Source: Terriglobia bacterium (GTDB lineage: Bacteria > Acidobacteriota > Terriglobia > JAIQFV01). Taken from it: a stretch of 64,000 nt of DNA. The stretch covers positions 1-64,000 of the forward strand of contig JAIQFY010000004.1 in the NCBI GenBank assembly GCA_020072965.1, read 5' to 3'. Under the pieces are notes generated by a model that was given only the letters and a program-made list of their open reading frames with translations, made no database searches and was not told the origin of the DNA. A program made the translations under genes and the position numbers. Positions 26,680 through 36,610 of this stretch are shown in pieces. Within the stretch, counting starts at the first letter, position 1. Each line of letters begins with the position of its first letter.

Positions 26680-27426
26680 ATGTTTCAGCCGAGTTCGTTT
26701 GCAGGTTTTAACCGGGACACCTTCCATCTTTTCCGCGATCTGGCGGAGCCCGAAAAGAACAACAGGCTTTGGTTTGATGCAAATCGGTGGCGGTACGAAG
26801 AGAACGTCGTGGGGAGGTTCAAGGCCCTCCTGCAGGCGTTGAAGCCGTGGGTGCGGAAGTTAAATCCCCAGTTCGACTGCACCGGGAAGACAAATGGAAA
26901 CTTTTCCCGCATCAATCGCGATATCCGTTTCAGCAAGGACAAATCCCCTTACAAGTTGAATTATTACCTCTATTTTTTTGACCAGCGCCGGGCCCGCGAC
27001 AGTGACGGACGCCTTTACGTGGGAGCGAGCGGCGAAGGGCTCACCGTAGGCTTCTCGATTTACGGCGAATGGCGGCGTAAGACCGGTGATGTGCTGGAAA
27101 CCGTCTTGAAGAAGCGCCTTTCGAAGGACGGCACGCTGTTGCGGGATTACCTGGGGCGGCGCTCCATGGGTCGGCGCTATGAGGGGTATTGGTACTCGAT
27201 GAAACAAAAGGAATGGACCCAGCACCGCGGCCTGCCCAAAGATTCCGAAGACTGGGACAGGTTGCTCGCATGGGTGGTGCGCCGGAGGATCAAGCTCCGG
27301 CCTGCCTGTTCCGAATCTGTGCTGGAAGAAATTCAGGGGATCTTTAAAGAGCTGTATCCGCTTTACGTTTTTTCCGCCTCTTCTGAACGGGATTGGCGGC
27401 ACACCTTCAAGAAATTCGCAAAGTGA
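26680..27426 (+). CDS. DUF2461 (TIGR02453) family protein
   Basis: The 248-residue protein follows the DUF2461 pattern: FHLFRDLAEPEKNNRLWFDANRWRYEENV, SRINRDIRFSKDKSPYK, YVGASGEGLTVGFSIYGEW. The function of the family is not established. Its stop codon overlaps the next gene's likely GTG start by four bases (GTGA), which suggests translational coupling to the M20 peptidase. Confidence 0.85.
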   Translation: MFQPSSFAGFNRDTFHLFRDLAEPEKNNRLWFDANRWRYEENVVGRFKALLQALKPWVRKLNPQFDCTGKTNGNFSRINRDIRFSKDKSPYKLNYYLYFFDQRRARDSDGRLYVGASGEGLTVGFSIYGEWRRKTGDVLETVLKKRLSKDGTLLRDYLGRRSMGRRYEGYWYSMKQKEWTQHRGLPKDSEDWDRLLAWVVRRRIKLRPACSESVLEEIQGIFKELYPLYVFSASSERDWRHTFKKFAK

Positions 27427-28898
27427 AGGGATGCTCAATCCGTCCAAAGGTACTCGTGACCGCGCACCCCTCTGATTTTTTGACGACCCCGAAAACTTGC
27501 CGCCGCCTATGGATTGGGGTGTTGCTGGCCCTCTGCCTTTCCTGTTCTCCCCTGGTCGCCCAGTCTGGTCCCATCGATTGGCCGAAGACACAGGATGAAG
27601 CGGTCGTGATATTGCAGAACCTGATCCGGCTCGATACGTCGAATCCCCCGGGACATGAAATCCTTGCAGCCCAACAGCTGAAGAGGATTTTCGATGAGGC
27701 GGGAATAGAGTCTTCGGTCTATGAATCGGCGCCCGGTCGCGGCAATATCGTGGCACGCCTTAAAGGTGACGGGAGCAAGAGACCGGTCCTCCTGCTGGGC
27801 CATCTCGATGTGGTCGGCGTGGAGCGCGATCACTGGACGATGGATCCCTTTGGGGGCGAAATTAAAGGGGGCCGCCTTTATGGTCGTGGAGCTGCCGACA
27901 TGAAGAGTCTCGTCGCGACGGAGGTCATGACCCTGCTGTTAGCCAAGCGGTCGGCCATTCCCCTGCACCGCGATCTAATTTTTGCCGGAGTGGCGGATGA
28001 AGAGTCCAGCAGTGAATACGGCATTCAATATCTCATCCTGAACCACTGGCCGGAGATCGAGGCCGAGTTCTCCTTCAACGAAGGTGGAAGAATCGAGTCC
28101 TCCCCCCGCACGGGAAAAGTAGACTGGGTTGGAATCCAGACCACCGAAAAACGCCCTTATAACCTCCGCGTCATTGCCCGCGGAACCAGCGCGCACGCCT
28201 CCCTGGAGACCCCGGACAGTCCGATTTATACCCTGGCTCGAGCCCTGGTTCGCCTCTCCGAGTATCAACCGCCTCTGAAACTGAATGAGACCACCCGAAA
28301 GTATGTGGAGGAGATCGGCGAACTCGAGCATCTGCCCGGCGACTGGTACGAAGAATCCCACAAGGTGAGATCCGGAGCCGGGCCCCATGCGCACGACGAC
28401 GGGCCCGGTCAGAGCCTCGCGCTGTATGCCACGTTGCACGACACCATCTCCCCCACCATACTGGCGGGCGGATACCGCTCAAATGTCATACCCGCCGAGG
28501 CGGAGGTGAATCTTAATTGTCGGCTGCTGCCGGACACGGACATCGTGGAGTTCGTGGATACGCTCAAGAAGGTCATTCATGAGGAGCAGGTGGAAATAAA
28601 ATATCAATCGGACTCCCGTCCGCGCACCTCTCCCACGCCCTATGCCACGGCGGCCTTCAAGGCCTATGAAAAGGTGGTGAAGAAAACACTGGGGGCAACG
28701 ATTCCCCTCATTCCCATCATGGGGACGGGCGCGACCGATTCTTCGTTTTTGCGTTCCCACGGGATGGCCAGCTACGGCATAGATCCATTCTTAGAGGACC
28801 ATCCCTCCAACGCGCATGGAAATGACGAGTCGATTTCGCTTAAGGGTTATCGCGACGGAGTGAAGTTCCTTTTTGAGGTAATCGAACGGCTGCAGTGA
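27423..28898 (+). CDS. Exported M20/M25/M40-family zinc peptidase
   Basis: The enzyme has the M20 di-zinc signature: LLLGHLDVVGVERDHW (first His and Asp), GRGAADMKSLVA (bridging Asp), GVADEESSSEYGIQ (catalytic and ligand Glu), and the distal MGTGATDSSFLRSHG. The dimerisation domain lies between. A hydrophobic N-terminus (LWIGVLLALCLSCSPLVAQS) indicates export. I prefer GTG 27423, overlapping the upstream stop by four bases; TTG 27393 is also open. It probably releases amino acids from peptides or N-acyl amino acids. Confidence 0.88.
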   Translation: MKGCSIRPKVLVTAHPSDFLTTPKTCRRLWIGVLLALCLSCSPLVAQSGPIDWPKTQDEAVVILQNLIRLDTSNPPGHEILAAQQLKRIFDEAGIESSVYESAPGRGNIVARLKGDGSKRPVLLLGHLDVVGVERDHWTMDPFGGEIKGGRLYGRGAADMKSLVATEVMTLLLAKRSAIPLHRDLIFAGVADEESSSEYGIQYLILNHWPEIEAEFSFNEGGRIESSPRTGKVDWVGIQTTEKRPYNLRVIARGTSAHASLETPDSPIYTLARALVRLSEYQPPLKLNETTRKYVEEIGELEHLPGDWYEESHKVRSGAGPHAHDDGPGQSLALYATLHDTISPTILAGGYRSNVIPAEAEVNLNCRLLPDTDIVEFVDTLKKVIHEEQVEIKYQSDSRPRTSPTPYATAAFKAYEKVVKKTLGATIPLIPIMGTGATDSSFLRSHGMASYGIDPFLEDHPSNAHGNDESISLKGYRDGVKFLFEVIERLQ

Positions 28899-28917
28899 AG
28901 GGTGGTCCTCGAGGGAT

Positions 28918-29451
28918 TCAATCTTCGACCAGAAATTTCCAGTCCCCCGGCTGGTAGGCCGTTTGTTTGTCAAACTCGAAGGACTCCTGGCGGGTCATGG
29001 GAAAGAACTTCCCCGAGGCGCGCGCAAGAACCTCCCCGGCATCATTGTGGACCTCCCCCGCGGAGATCAGGTAGCGCGACTTAGTTTCTTTGAGGCGGGC
29101 CGTGACGGTCAAGGATTGGCGGGTCGGAGCCCGCCTCACAAATCGCACCGTGAGCTCCGCCGACACGAAGTAACACCGCCGTTCAATGCAGGCAGCCCAG
29201 CCCAGGGCTTCATCCAGCAAACTGCACAGAATTCCGCCGTGCACTACGCCGGGATACCCCATCTGCTCGATTCCAGCCGTCAGATGCGTTCTCACCACAC
29301 CTGCTTCACAATACCATCGGACACCCAGGGCGGCCCGATTGTGTTTATGGTCGCCACACAGGAAACAGGTGTCATAGCTGGGAAGATAGCGTTTCACTTT
29401 AATCCGCCAGGGCGGAATGCTCGCCCTACTTTTGGTCGGGGAGTGTATCAT
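28918..29451 (-). CDS. Hotdog-fold thioesterase (PaaI/YbgC-like)
   Basis: The 177-residue protein has the hotdog core with the signature GYPGVVHGGILCSLLDEALGWAA, in which the HGG loop and acidic residue on the central helix are catalytic in PaaI-type acyl-CoA thioesterases. Upstream residues CFLCGDHKHNRAALG form an N-terminal Cys pair found in a subset of these proteins. The substrate is unknown. It converges with the M20 gene and diverges from an SDR gene. ATG 29451 is chosen over 29475; AAGGGG lies ahead of it. Confidence 0.8.
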   Translation of the reverse strand: MIHSPTKSRASIPPWRIKVKRYLPSYDTCFLCGDHKHNRAALGVRWYCEAGVVRTHLTAGIEQMGYPGVVHGGILCSLLDEALGWAACIERRCYFVSAELTVRFVRRAPTRQSLTVTARLKETKSRYLISAGEVHNDAGEVLARASGKFFPMTRQESFEFDKQTAYQPGDWKFLVED

Positions 29452-29582
29452 GAAACTCACCCGCCCCTTAGACATCGCCAGTTTTACCGAGATCGAAGGT
29501 GGCCGGAGAATCAGGCCGACGCATCGAGGGCGGGACTGGGGTTAACCAAGACGGTTTCATTGACGGAGTATGGGGATTAGCG

Positions 29583-30557
29583 ATGAAGGTTCTAATTCCA
29601 GGCGGGTCCGGACAGGTCGGAACGGTGCTGGCGCGTGCATTTCATGCCGATGGTCATGAGGTGGTTGTTCTAAGCCGTCATCCGGAGCCCGCGCCCTGGA
29701 GCGTCATTCCCTGGGACGCGCGGAGTTCAGGTGAGTGGGCGTCCGAGGTGGACGGTGCGGACGTGGTAATCAATCTGACCGGACGCAGCGTGAACTGCCG
29801 CTACAATGCAGGGAATCGGAAGGCGATCCTGGACTCCCGCATCGACTCCACACGGGTATTGGGGCAGGTGATTGCCGGATCAGCAAGGCCACCGCGAGTT
29901 TGGCTGCAGGCAAGCACTGCCACGATTTATGCTCATCGTTATGATGGCGCAAACGACGAGAGGTCGGGAACCTTGGGCGGCCAGGAACCGAACGCCCCCG
30001 AGACCTGGCGGTTCAGCATCGAAGTGGCCCGGGAGTGGGAACGCGCTCTTGACGAGGCAGTGGTGCCCCGCACGCGAAAGGTAAAGCTTCGATCGGCTAT
30101 GATTATGAGTCCAGACCGGGGCGGAGTATTCGACGTTTTACTAAGCCTCGTCCGGCACGGCCTTGGTGGACGCGCCGGAAACGGACGTCAATACGTCTCC
30201 TGGATTCACTGCGAGGATTTTGTGCGAGTCGTCTATTGGCTCATTGAACGTGAAGGGGTCGAGGGCGCCGTCAATGTGGCCGCTCCAAACCCATTGCCGA
30301 ATGCGGAGTTCATGCGTTCGCTGCGGGATGCCTGGGGCATCCCGTTCGGACTTCCTGCGACGGAATGGATGTTGGAGGTCGGAACATTGATTCTGAGATC
30401 GGAAACCGAATTGGTTCTCAAGAGTCGCCGCGTCGTACCCGGCAGGCTTCTTCATGAAGGATTTTCGTTCGAATTTCCGGACTGGCCGACAGCGGCTCGC
30501 AACCTGTGCGGCCAATGGCGTCATATGGACATAGTAAACCAGTCCTCGGAGCGGTAA
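29583..30557 (+). CDS. TIGR01777-family NAD-dependent epimerase/SDR
   Basis: The 324-residue extended SDR begins MKVLIPGGSGQVGTVLARAF with the NAD-binding glycine motif, followed by VINLTGRSVNCRYNAGNRKAI, which is the diagnostic TIGR01777 segment (related to E. coli YfcH), and WLQASTATIYAHRYDG. Its C-terminal part contains the DUF1731-like VLKSRRVVPGRLLHEGF. The substrate is unknown. ATG 29583 fits the conserved start; the frame open to 29499 overlaps the divergent gene. Confidence 0.9.
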   Translation: MKVLIPGGSGQVGTVLARAFHADGHEVVVLSRHPEPAPWSVIPWDARSSGEWASEVDGADVVINLTGRSVNCRYNAGNRKAILDSRIDSTRVLGQVIAGSARPPRVWLQASTATIYAHRYDGANDERSGTLGGQEPNAPETWRFSIEVAREWERALDEAVVPRTRKVKLRSAMIMSPDRGGVFDVLLSLVRHGLGGRAGNGRQYVSWIHCEDFVRVVYWLIEREGVEGAVNVAAPNPLPNAEFMRSLRDAWGIPFGLPATEWMLEVGTLILRSETELVLKSRRVVPGRLLHEGFSFEFPDWPTAARNLCGQWRHMDIVNQSSER

Positions 30558-30628
30558 CTCCATCGGGGCGGTAGTTGACCCGAAACCGCCTGGTCAAGCT
30601 AAAAGAGTAGGCAACGCGTCGAGCGGAC

Positions 30629-31045
30629 ATGCAGAAAAGCCCGGGAGCTGAAACGTCCATCATTCTGTTTGATGGAGTCTGTAATTTCTGTAACGGTTCG
30701 GTCCGGTTCATCATCAACCGGGACCCACAAAAGCATTTCAAATTTGCACCCCTGCAATCTCCTGCTGCTCAGACACTGCTGCAGAAGCACGGCCTGAGCC
30801 TGGAGCCTCTTGATACATTTATCTTAATCGAGGAGGGAAAGACTTACAGTCGCTCCACGGCGGCGCTGAGAATAGCAAGGCAGCTCAAAGGGCTCTGGCC
30901 TGCCTTGTATGTATTGATTCTGGTACCCCGAGCCATCCGTGATTCCCTATACAACATTCTGGCAAGAAACCGGTACAAGCTGTTCGGGAGGCGAGGAACG
31001 TGCATGATTCCCTCCCCTGAATTGAGGGATCGATTTATGACCTGA
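30629..31045 (+). CDS. DCC-family thiol-disulfide oxidoreductase (DUF393)
   Basis: The 138-residue protein carries the DGxCxxC motif in IILFDGVCNFCNGSVRFI, the hallmark of the DUF393/DCC family. The rest of the thioredoxin-like fold follows (FAPLQSPAAQ, TFILIEEGKTYSRSTAALRIA). It probably acts as a thiol-disulfide redox protein; physiological partners are unknown. It is encoded 71 bases after the SDR gene, perhaps in the same transcript. Confidence 0.88.
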   Translation: MQKSPGAETSIILFDGVCNFCNGSVRFIINRDPQKHFKFAPLQSPAAQTLLQKHGLSLEPLDTFILIEEGKTYSRSTAALRIARQLKGLWPALYVLILVPRAIRDSLYNILARNRYKLFGRRGTCMIPSPELRDRFMT

Positions 31046-31130
31046 GGGCCCACGAATCGAGTTTTCAGGCTCCCCGTCATTGGTTCGGTGAGCGCAGCGA
31101 CCACCCGCCTCACAACCCAGGATCTCTCTC

Positions 31131-31991
31131 ATGAGCTTCTTTTTCAATTTCGCCGATGAAATCCGACCGGAGTTTCGGGCAATATTGTTCTATGTGTTTG
31201 CCTTTCTGGTGCTGGTCGTTTCGCAGACGGTGGTGACGCTGGCAGGGGTGGGGGACGGTACAGTCTATCAAGCCCTCGTCTATCCCCTCGAAGCGATCGG
31301 ATTGTTTGGACTGAGCGTGATTGGCTTTCAAGAGTTCGATCACCGGTCTTCGGCCCCTCTCGGATTTCGACACAGAAGAGCGGGCATTCTTCTTCTCGAA
31401 GGCAGCGTGGGCGGCATCGTGGCTGTCGCCGTGGTTTTCTTCGGAGTGTGGTTTCCCGTGCGGGAGGCGAGTGGGCTGGCCATCCTGCCCAATGCCGTCC
31501 TGCATCGCGAGTTTCTCCTTGGGTTGTTTATTTTTTTCTTTGCTGCGGCTGTGGAAGAAATGGGATTTCGCGGATATCCATTTGTGGCGCTCCGCGCGTC
31601 GTTGAGAAGATGGGGAGCTTCCGTGATCCTGTCCCTTCTATTTGTGGCGAGCCATCCCAATTTCTATCACTCTACCGTGGCAATGCTTTCTACTTTTTTA
31701 GGAGGTATCGTTTTCACACAGTTTTTTGTGTTGGCAGAAAGTCTATGGCTTCCAATCGGCTTTCATTTCGGATGGAACGTGGGCCAGGCGCTGGTATTTC
31801 CCCTGCACGGCCGCACCGCGACACTCGTGACCGTGTCAAACTTTAATCCCGCGGCATTGGGCCTTACAGAGGGAGCTGAGCAATCGTGGTGTGCTGCGAC
31901 GATATTACTGGGACTTACAGTCCTGGCTGAAATTCTGATCCGAAAAAAAAAGATTCGGCCTCTCCCTGTGGTCCGCAGAGACATCCGATGA
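31131..31991 (+). CDS. CPBP-family intramembrane metalloprotease
   Basis: The 286-residue polytopic membrane protein has the CPBP (CAAX protease and bacteriocin-processing, Abi) motifs: FAAAVEEMGFRGYPF (EExxxR), LLFVASHPNFYHS (second motif His), and GFHFGWNVGQALV (third His/Asn). Seven or eight helices are predicted. Prokaryotic members are thought to cleave membrane peptides or act in immunity to bacteriocins; no such partner gene is adjacent. ATG 31131 has only a weak SD (CAGGA). Confidence 0.85.
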   Translation: MSFFFNFADEIRPEFRAILFYVFAFLVLVVSQTVVTLAGVGDGTVYQALVYPLEAIGLFGLSVIGFQEFDHRSSAPLGFRHRRAGILLLEGSVGGIVAVAVVFFGVWFPVREASGLAILPNAVLHREFLLGLFIFFFAAAVEEMGFRGYPFVALRASLRRWGASVILSLLFVASHPNFYHSTVAMLSTFLGGIVFTQFFVLAESLWLPIGFHFGWNVGQALVFPLHGRTATLVTVSNFNPAALGLTEGAEQSWCAATILLGLTVLAEILIRKKKIRPLPVVRRDIR

Positions 31992-32049
31992 CATCCAATG
32001 ATTGAGAAGGTTTTGTGCAAAGAGGCAGAAGCCGACAGAAGATTTTTCA

Positions 32050-32078
32050 TTCGACGGCATTGCGAATCCGGATATAAT
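32050..32078 (+). promoter_or_regulatory. Putative sigma-70 promoter for the S9 peptidase gene
   Basis: A perfect -10 TATAAT (32073-32078) has TTCGAC (32050-32055) 17 bases upstream as a partial -35. The start codon follows after about 118 bases. Confidence 0.4.
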
Positions 32079-32195
32079 CATTGTTTTATTTTCTCAACAT
32101 CCTGAATCCAACCCGTGATCTCCGTCCGGATCTCTTATGAAGAGTGCTTGCGGTTCTCCCCGATCTTATCGCGTCCCACCCCCGGAGGCTTTCCT

Positions 32196-34256
32196 ATGAA
32201 ACGAAAATGGGTCGTCTTTTTCTTCCTGTGTTTGTTGTACATCTCTGTGGCAGCTCCAATCGTGGCGGCGCCGCGCGCCTTCACCATTGACGATGTTTAC
32301 AAGATCAGACCGGTTCGGGAGCCGCAAATTTCTCCCGATGGAAAGTGGGTGGCGTATGTAGTCAGCGTCCCCAGCCTTGAGAAGAATCGTGGCAACACTG
32401 ATGTCTGGCTGACACCGAGCGGGGGTGGCGAGGCTCGCCAGCTGACGACTTCCGAAAAGCGGGATGATACGCCGCGATGGTCGCCGGATGGTAAACAACT
32501 TGCGTTCATCTCAACACGGGGCGGAGACCCGCAGATCTATCTCCTGGATATCGCCGGGGGAGAAGCGCGTCCATTAACCTCCATTCACGGGGGCGCCGAC
32601 GGCGAAGTCTGGTCTCCGAATGGGAAGTGGCTGGCCTTTACTGCGTCCATTTATCCCGAGTGTTACTCGGCCGATTATAAGAAGCTGGATGACTGCAACA
32701 AGAAGAAGGATGAAGAACGCGAGAAGAATCCGGTGAAAGCCCGAGTGGTTACGCGCTTGCTCTACCGGCACTGGAATGCTTACGCCGACGACAAGCGCTC
32801 GCATGTGTTCATCGTGCCCGCCGCCGGCGGGGAGCCCATTGATATGACCCCCGGAGATTACGAGACCCCGACCTTCGCCGTTGGGGGAGGAGGCGATTTT
32901 GCTTTTTCACCTGATTCAAAGGAACTGGCGTATGTGTCCAACCATGAAAAAAACGAGGAATCTTCGACCAACTCCGATATCTTCGTCGTCCCCGTCGGCG
33001 GAGATCCGTCCAAAGAAGCGGTAAAGATTTCGACCAGCCCGGGGGCCGATACCAGCCCGGTGTATTCCCCCGACGGACGTTACATCGCCTGGAAGACCCA
33101 GGCGCGCGACGGGTATGAAAGCGATTTGATCCGTCTCGCGCTGTACGACCGCCAGGCGAAAGCCGTCAAGATCATCTCAGACCAGTGGGATGACTGGATC
33201 GAACAGATCCTTTGGGCGCCCGATTCCAAATCAGTGTTCTTTACGACCGATTATCACGGCAATGTGCTGGTAATGAGCGTGACGGTCAACGGCGGGCCGG
33301 TGAAGACCGTGCTGAGCGAAACCGGCTGGCACGAAGGAGTCGATGTCTCGTACGATGGAAAATTCGTGGTCACGTCCTGGCGGGACGTATCGCACCCCGC
33401 TGAAATTTTTCGTGCCGATGCCGATGGAAAGAACTTTCGCCCGCTGACCCATGTCAACGACGCGCTCGTTGCGGAATGGGGCCTTAACAATGCCGAGGAG
33501 CACTGGGTGACGTCCAAGGATGGCGCCAAGATCCAGCTCTTCGTCGTTAAGCCGTTCCAGTTTGAGGCGAACAGGAAATATCCCACCGTGCTCATCATTC
33601 ATGGGGGCCCACAGCAGATGTTTGGCAATGCCTTTCGCGCGGAGTACCAGATCTACGCTCAGGCCGGGTTTGTCACGGCGTTTTCCAATCCGCGGGGCTC
33701 GCCGGGCTACGGCCAGAAGTTTGTCGAAGAGATCTCCGGCGATTACAGCGGAAAAGTCTATGACGATCTCATGAAGGTCACTGATTACCTGGAGACGCTC
33801 CCCTACGTGGACAAAGGCCTGATGGGCGCGACGGGGGGCAGCTTCGGCGGGTTCATGGTGGATTGGATTGAAGGGCACACCGACCGATTCAAGGCCCTCA
33901 TCGCCCATGCGGGCCCTTCCGATCAGCTTTCCTTTTTCGGAACCACCGAGGAGCTGTGGTTCCCGACCTGGGACCTGAAAGGCACACCGTGGACGAACTG
34001 GGACCATTACGTGCAAATGTCACCGGTGAAATACGCGCCTAATTTCAAAACCCCCATCCTCATCACCCACGGGGAGATGGACTACCGCGTCCTGATCGGG
34101 CAGGGCGAGGAGATGTTCACCGCCCTTCAGAAGATGGGGGTCGAATCGAAATTTATCCGGTTTCCCGACGAAGGGCACTGGATCCTCAAGCCTCAGAACT
34201 CAAAGTTCTGGTATGAACAGCAGTTGGGGTGGATGAAACAACACTTGATGAAGTAG
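32196..34256 (+). CDS. Exported S9-family prolyl oligopeptidase-type peptidase
   Basis: The 686-residue protein has a signal peptide (WVVFFFLCLLYISVAAPIVAA), then an N-terminal WD40/PD40-like beta-propeller with repeated SPDGK-type turns (SPDGKWVAYV, SPDGKQLAF, SPDGRYIAW). The C-terminal alpha/beta-hydrolase domain has the nucleophile Ser549 in GATGGSFGGFMV, Asp in THGEMDYRVLIGQG and His in FPDEGHWI. It belongs with acylaminoacyl peptidase/DPP-like serine peptidases. The start ATG 32196 has GGAGG ahead. The next gene, a D-aminoacylase-like lipoprotein, starts 22 bases after the stop. Confidence 0.93.
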   Translation: MKRKWVVFFFLCLLYISVAAPIVAAPRAFTIDDVYKIRPVREPQISPDGKWVAYVVSVPSLEKNRGNTDVWLTPSGGGEARQLTTSEKRDDTPRWSPDGKQLAFISTRGGDPQIYLLDIAGGEARPLTSIHGGADGEVWSPNGKWLAFTASIYPECYSADYKKLDDCNKKKDEEREKNPVKARVVTRLLYRHWNAYADDKRSHVFIVPAAGGEPIDMTPGDYETPTFAVGGGGDFAFSPDSKELAYVSNHEKNEESSTNSDIFVVPVGGDPSKEAVKISTSPGADTSPVYSPDGRYIAWKTQARDGYESDLIRLALYDRQAKAVKIISDQWDDWIEQILWAPDSKSVFFTTDYHGNVLVMSVTVNGGPVKTVLSETGWHEGVDVSYDGKFVVTSWRDVSHPAEIFRADADGKNFRPLTHVNDALVAEWGLNNAEEHWVTSKDGAKIQLFVVKPFQFEANRKYPTVLIIHGGPQQMFGNAFRAEYQIYAQAGFVTAFSNPRGSPGYGQKFVEEISGDYSGKVYDDLMKVTDYLETLPYVDKGLMGATGGSFGGFMVDWIEGHTDRFKALIAHAGPSDQLSFFGTTEELWFPTWDLKGTPWTNWDHYVQMSPVKYAPNFKTPILITHGEMDYRVLIGQGEEMFTALQKMGVESKFIRFPDEGHWILKPQNSKFWYEQQLGWMKQHLMK

Positions 34257-34278
34257 GGGTCCGCAAAGGACATTCGTG

Positions 34279-35964
34279 ATGCAAAAACAAATCTTCGCCG
34301 TTGCCATTGCTGTTGTGCTTTTCTTCTGTTCCGCCTGTTCACGCCAGCCGGATTACGATGTGTTGATCGTGAATGGGACGGTCGTGGATGGAAGCGGGTC
34401 GCCGGGTATTCGGGCTGACGTTGCGATCCAGCATGACCGGATCGTCAAGGTGGGTGATCTGAGGAATGGCCGGGCCCGCAAAACCATTGACGCGACCGGC
34501 CTCGTGGTGGCGCCTGGATTCATCGACATGCTGGGACAATCGGAGTTGATCGGCCTGGTAGACCCGCGGGTGCCCTCGAAGATCCATCAGGGCATCACGA
34601 CGGAGATTACGGGCGAAGGCGAATCGATCGCCCCGTTGAATGATGCCCTGATCAAAATCATGCAGCCCCTCCTGGAACATTACAAACTCACGGTCGATTG
34701 GCGGACGCTGGAGGAGTATTTCGCGCGTTTCAAGAAACAAGGCATGGCGATCAATTTGGGCTCCTTTATTGGCGCGACCCAGGTGCGCGAGTATGTGCTC
34801 GATTCGGAGAACCGTGCGCCCACGAAAGAGGAACTGGAAGAAATGAAATCCCAGGTCGCCGAAGGGATGCAGCGGGGAGCCCTGGGGGTTTCAACTTCGC
34901 TCATCTATTCGCCGGCGATTTACGCGAAGACCGACGAGTTGGTCGCCCTCGCCCAGGTGGCGGCCCGGTATGGCGGGATCTATGCTTCGCACATTCGCAA
35001 TGAAGGCGACCACATCTTCGAGGCGCTGGATGAGGCATTCCAGATCGGCCGGGAGGCAGGAATCGGAGTTGAGATATGGCACCTCAAGGTGGCAGGCCGG
35101 GATATGTGGGGAAAGATGCCGGAGGTCTTGCAGAAGATCGAGAACGCTCGTGCCCACGGCGTTAATGTCGGGGCCGACCAGTACCCGTACATCGCGGCGG
35201 CAACCAACCTGGCGGCCTGCATGCCTCCCTGGGCACATGAAGGGGGCAACGAGAAACTGATCGGACGGTTGAAAGACAGGAAACTGCGGGAACGCATCAA
35301 AAAGGAGCTGCCTTTCCGTAGTGAAAAGTGGGAGAGCGAATGGTTCGATGTGGGCGGCGCCCCGGGAATACTAATCTCGTCGGTCTTGAATCCCAAGTTA
35401 AAGGTGTATGAAGGCAAACGGCTCGATGAGATCGCCAGAATCCGCGATGAATCGGATCCCATGGACACGCTCATGAACTTCATCATTGAGGACAACGCGC
35501 AAACCGGCGCCATCTATTTTTCGATGAGTGAAGAGGACGTCCGGGCTGCGTTGAGAATGCCGTGGGTCGCCGTGGACTGCGATTATGGCGCCTCCAATCC
35601 CACGGGCATTCTGGCCGACGAAAAGCCCCATCCACGCGCTTACGGAACATTCCCGCGGATCCTGGGAAAATACGTTCGCGATGAAAAGGTCCTGCCGCTC
35701 GAAGTAGCCATCCAGAAAATGACCTCCGTCGCTGCGCGGCACGTGGGGTTGAGAGACCGCGGGATGATCAAGGAAGGAAACTTTGCCGACCTCACCGTCT
35801 TTGATCCTGCGCGCGTGTCGGACAAGGCGACGTTTGAGAACCCCCATCAATTCCCGGTTGGCATTGAGTATGTCCTGGTGAACGGGCGGCTCGAACTGGA
35901 GCATGGAGAGCAAAATGCCACCCTGGCGGGCCAGCCCCTGCGCGGACCGGGATACAAGCAATAA
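34279..35964 (+). CDS. N-acyl-D-amino-acid deacylase (D-aminoacylase)-like amidohydrolase, lipoprotein
   Basis: The 561-residue amidohydrolase starts with a signal sequence ending FFCSACS, a plausible lipobox. The metal-dependent domain follows: GSPGIRADVAI, DATGLVVAPGFIDML, YASHIRNEGDHIFEALDE, GVEIWHLKVAG, ADQYPYIAAATNL and a C-terminal GNFADLTVFDP. This is the D-aminoacylase/dihydroorotase-like group; the usual HxH of strand 1 reads DML, so the first metal site is altered, as in D-aminoacylases. It probably deacylates N-acyl-D-amino acids or splits D-residue peptides. Likely co-transcribed with the S9 peptidase. Confidence 0.85.
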   Translation: MQKQIFAVAIAVVLFFCSACSRQPDYDVLIVNGTVVDGSGSPGIRADVAIQHDRIVKVGDLRNGRARKTIDATGLVVAPGFIDMLGQSELIGLVDPRVPSKIHQGITTEITGEGESIAPLNDALIKIMQPLLEHYKLTVDWRTLEEYFARFKKQGMAINLGSFIGATQVREYVLDSENRAPTKEELEEMKSQVAEGMQRGALGVSTSLIYSPAIYAKTDELVALAQVAARYGGIYASHIRNEGDHIFEALDEAFQIGREAGIGVEIWHLKVAGRDMWGKMPEVLQKIENARAHGVNVGADQYPYIAAATNLAACMPPWAHEGGNEKLIGRLKDRKLRERIKKELPFRSEKWESEWFDVGGAPGILISSVLNPKLKVYEGKRLDEIARIRDESDPMDTLMNFIIEDNAQTGAIYFSMSEEDVRAALRMPWVAVDCDYGASNPTGILADEKPHPRAYGTFPRILGKYVRDEKVLPLEVAIQKMTSVAARHVGLRDRGMIKEGNFADLTVFDPARVSDKATFENPHQFPVGIEYVLVNGRLELEHGEQNATLAGQPLRGPGYKQ

Positions 35965-36097
35965 ATTCATTCGTTTCGAGTGCAGAAACTGGTGAGTTAG
36001 AGGATGTGACGCTGTGGCTCGCATCCTTCAAATGTAGCGTGGTAAAAACCGGCCCGCCCGGTAGGACGGGAAACATTGTCTTTCGAAAGGAATTTCT

Positions 36098-36610
36098 ATG
36101 ACCCTCCAGGAAATCAAACTCTTATTTGCTTACAACGCCTGGGCGAGCGACCGGATCTTTGAAGCCCTCGCTCCTATGCCGGTGGAGGATTATTTCAAAG
36201 ACCTGAAAGGGAGCCACGGCGGCATCCATGGGACCCTAACGCACCTGGTCGGGGCTGAAAAGATCTGGCTGTCTCGATGGGCCGGTAGTCCGGATAAAAC
36301 CATGTTGAAGGCCGAGGAATTCACGACGCTGGCCGATCTCCACTCGGTCTGGGAGAAGGTGGGTCGGGAGACAGCAGCTCTTGTGGCGAAAATGAACGAC
36401 AAGAAGTTGCAGGAGACCCTCGGCATCACCACCAGCAAAGGAGTCCAATACACCCACACATACCAGCAGATGTTTCAGCATCTGGTAAATCACTCCACGT
36501 ATCATCGTGGACAAATCGCGGCCATGATGAGGCAGGTGGGCGCGACGCCGGCGGCAACGGATCTTATCGCTTTTTATCGACAAGTGGGTGGGGCCGTGGC
36601 GGGGAGATGA
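36098..36610 (+). CDS. DinB-family protein
   Basis: The 170-residue four-helix-bundle protein fits DinB/YfiT-like metal proteins: LLFAYNAWASDRIFEAL, HLVGAEKIWLSRW (first His), and the C-terminal QHLVNHSTYHRGQIAAMMRQVG, which supplies two more His ligands. Members include thiol transferases, but the substrate here is unknown. AAAGGAA precedes ATG 36098. Monocistronic. Confidence 0.88.
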   Translation: MTLQEIKLLFAYNAWASDRIFEALAPMPVEDYFKDLKGSHGGIHGTLTHLVGAEKIWLSRWAGSPDKTMLKAEEFTTLADLHSVWEKVGRETAALVAKMNDKKLQETLGITTSKGVQYTHTYQQMFQHLVNHSTYHRGQIAAMMRQVGATPAATDLIAFYRQVGGAVAGR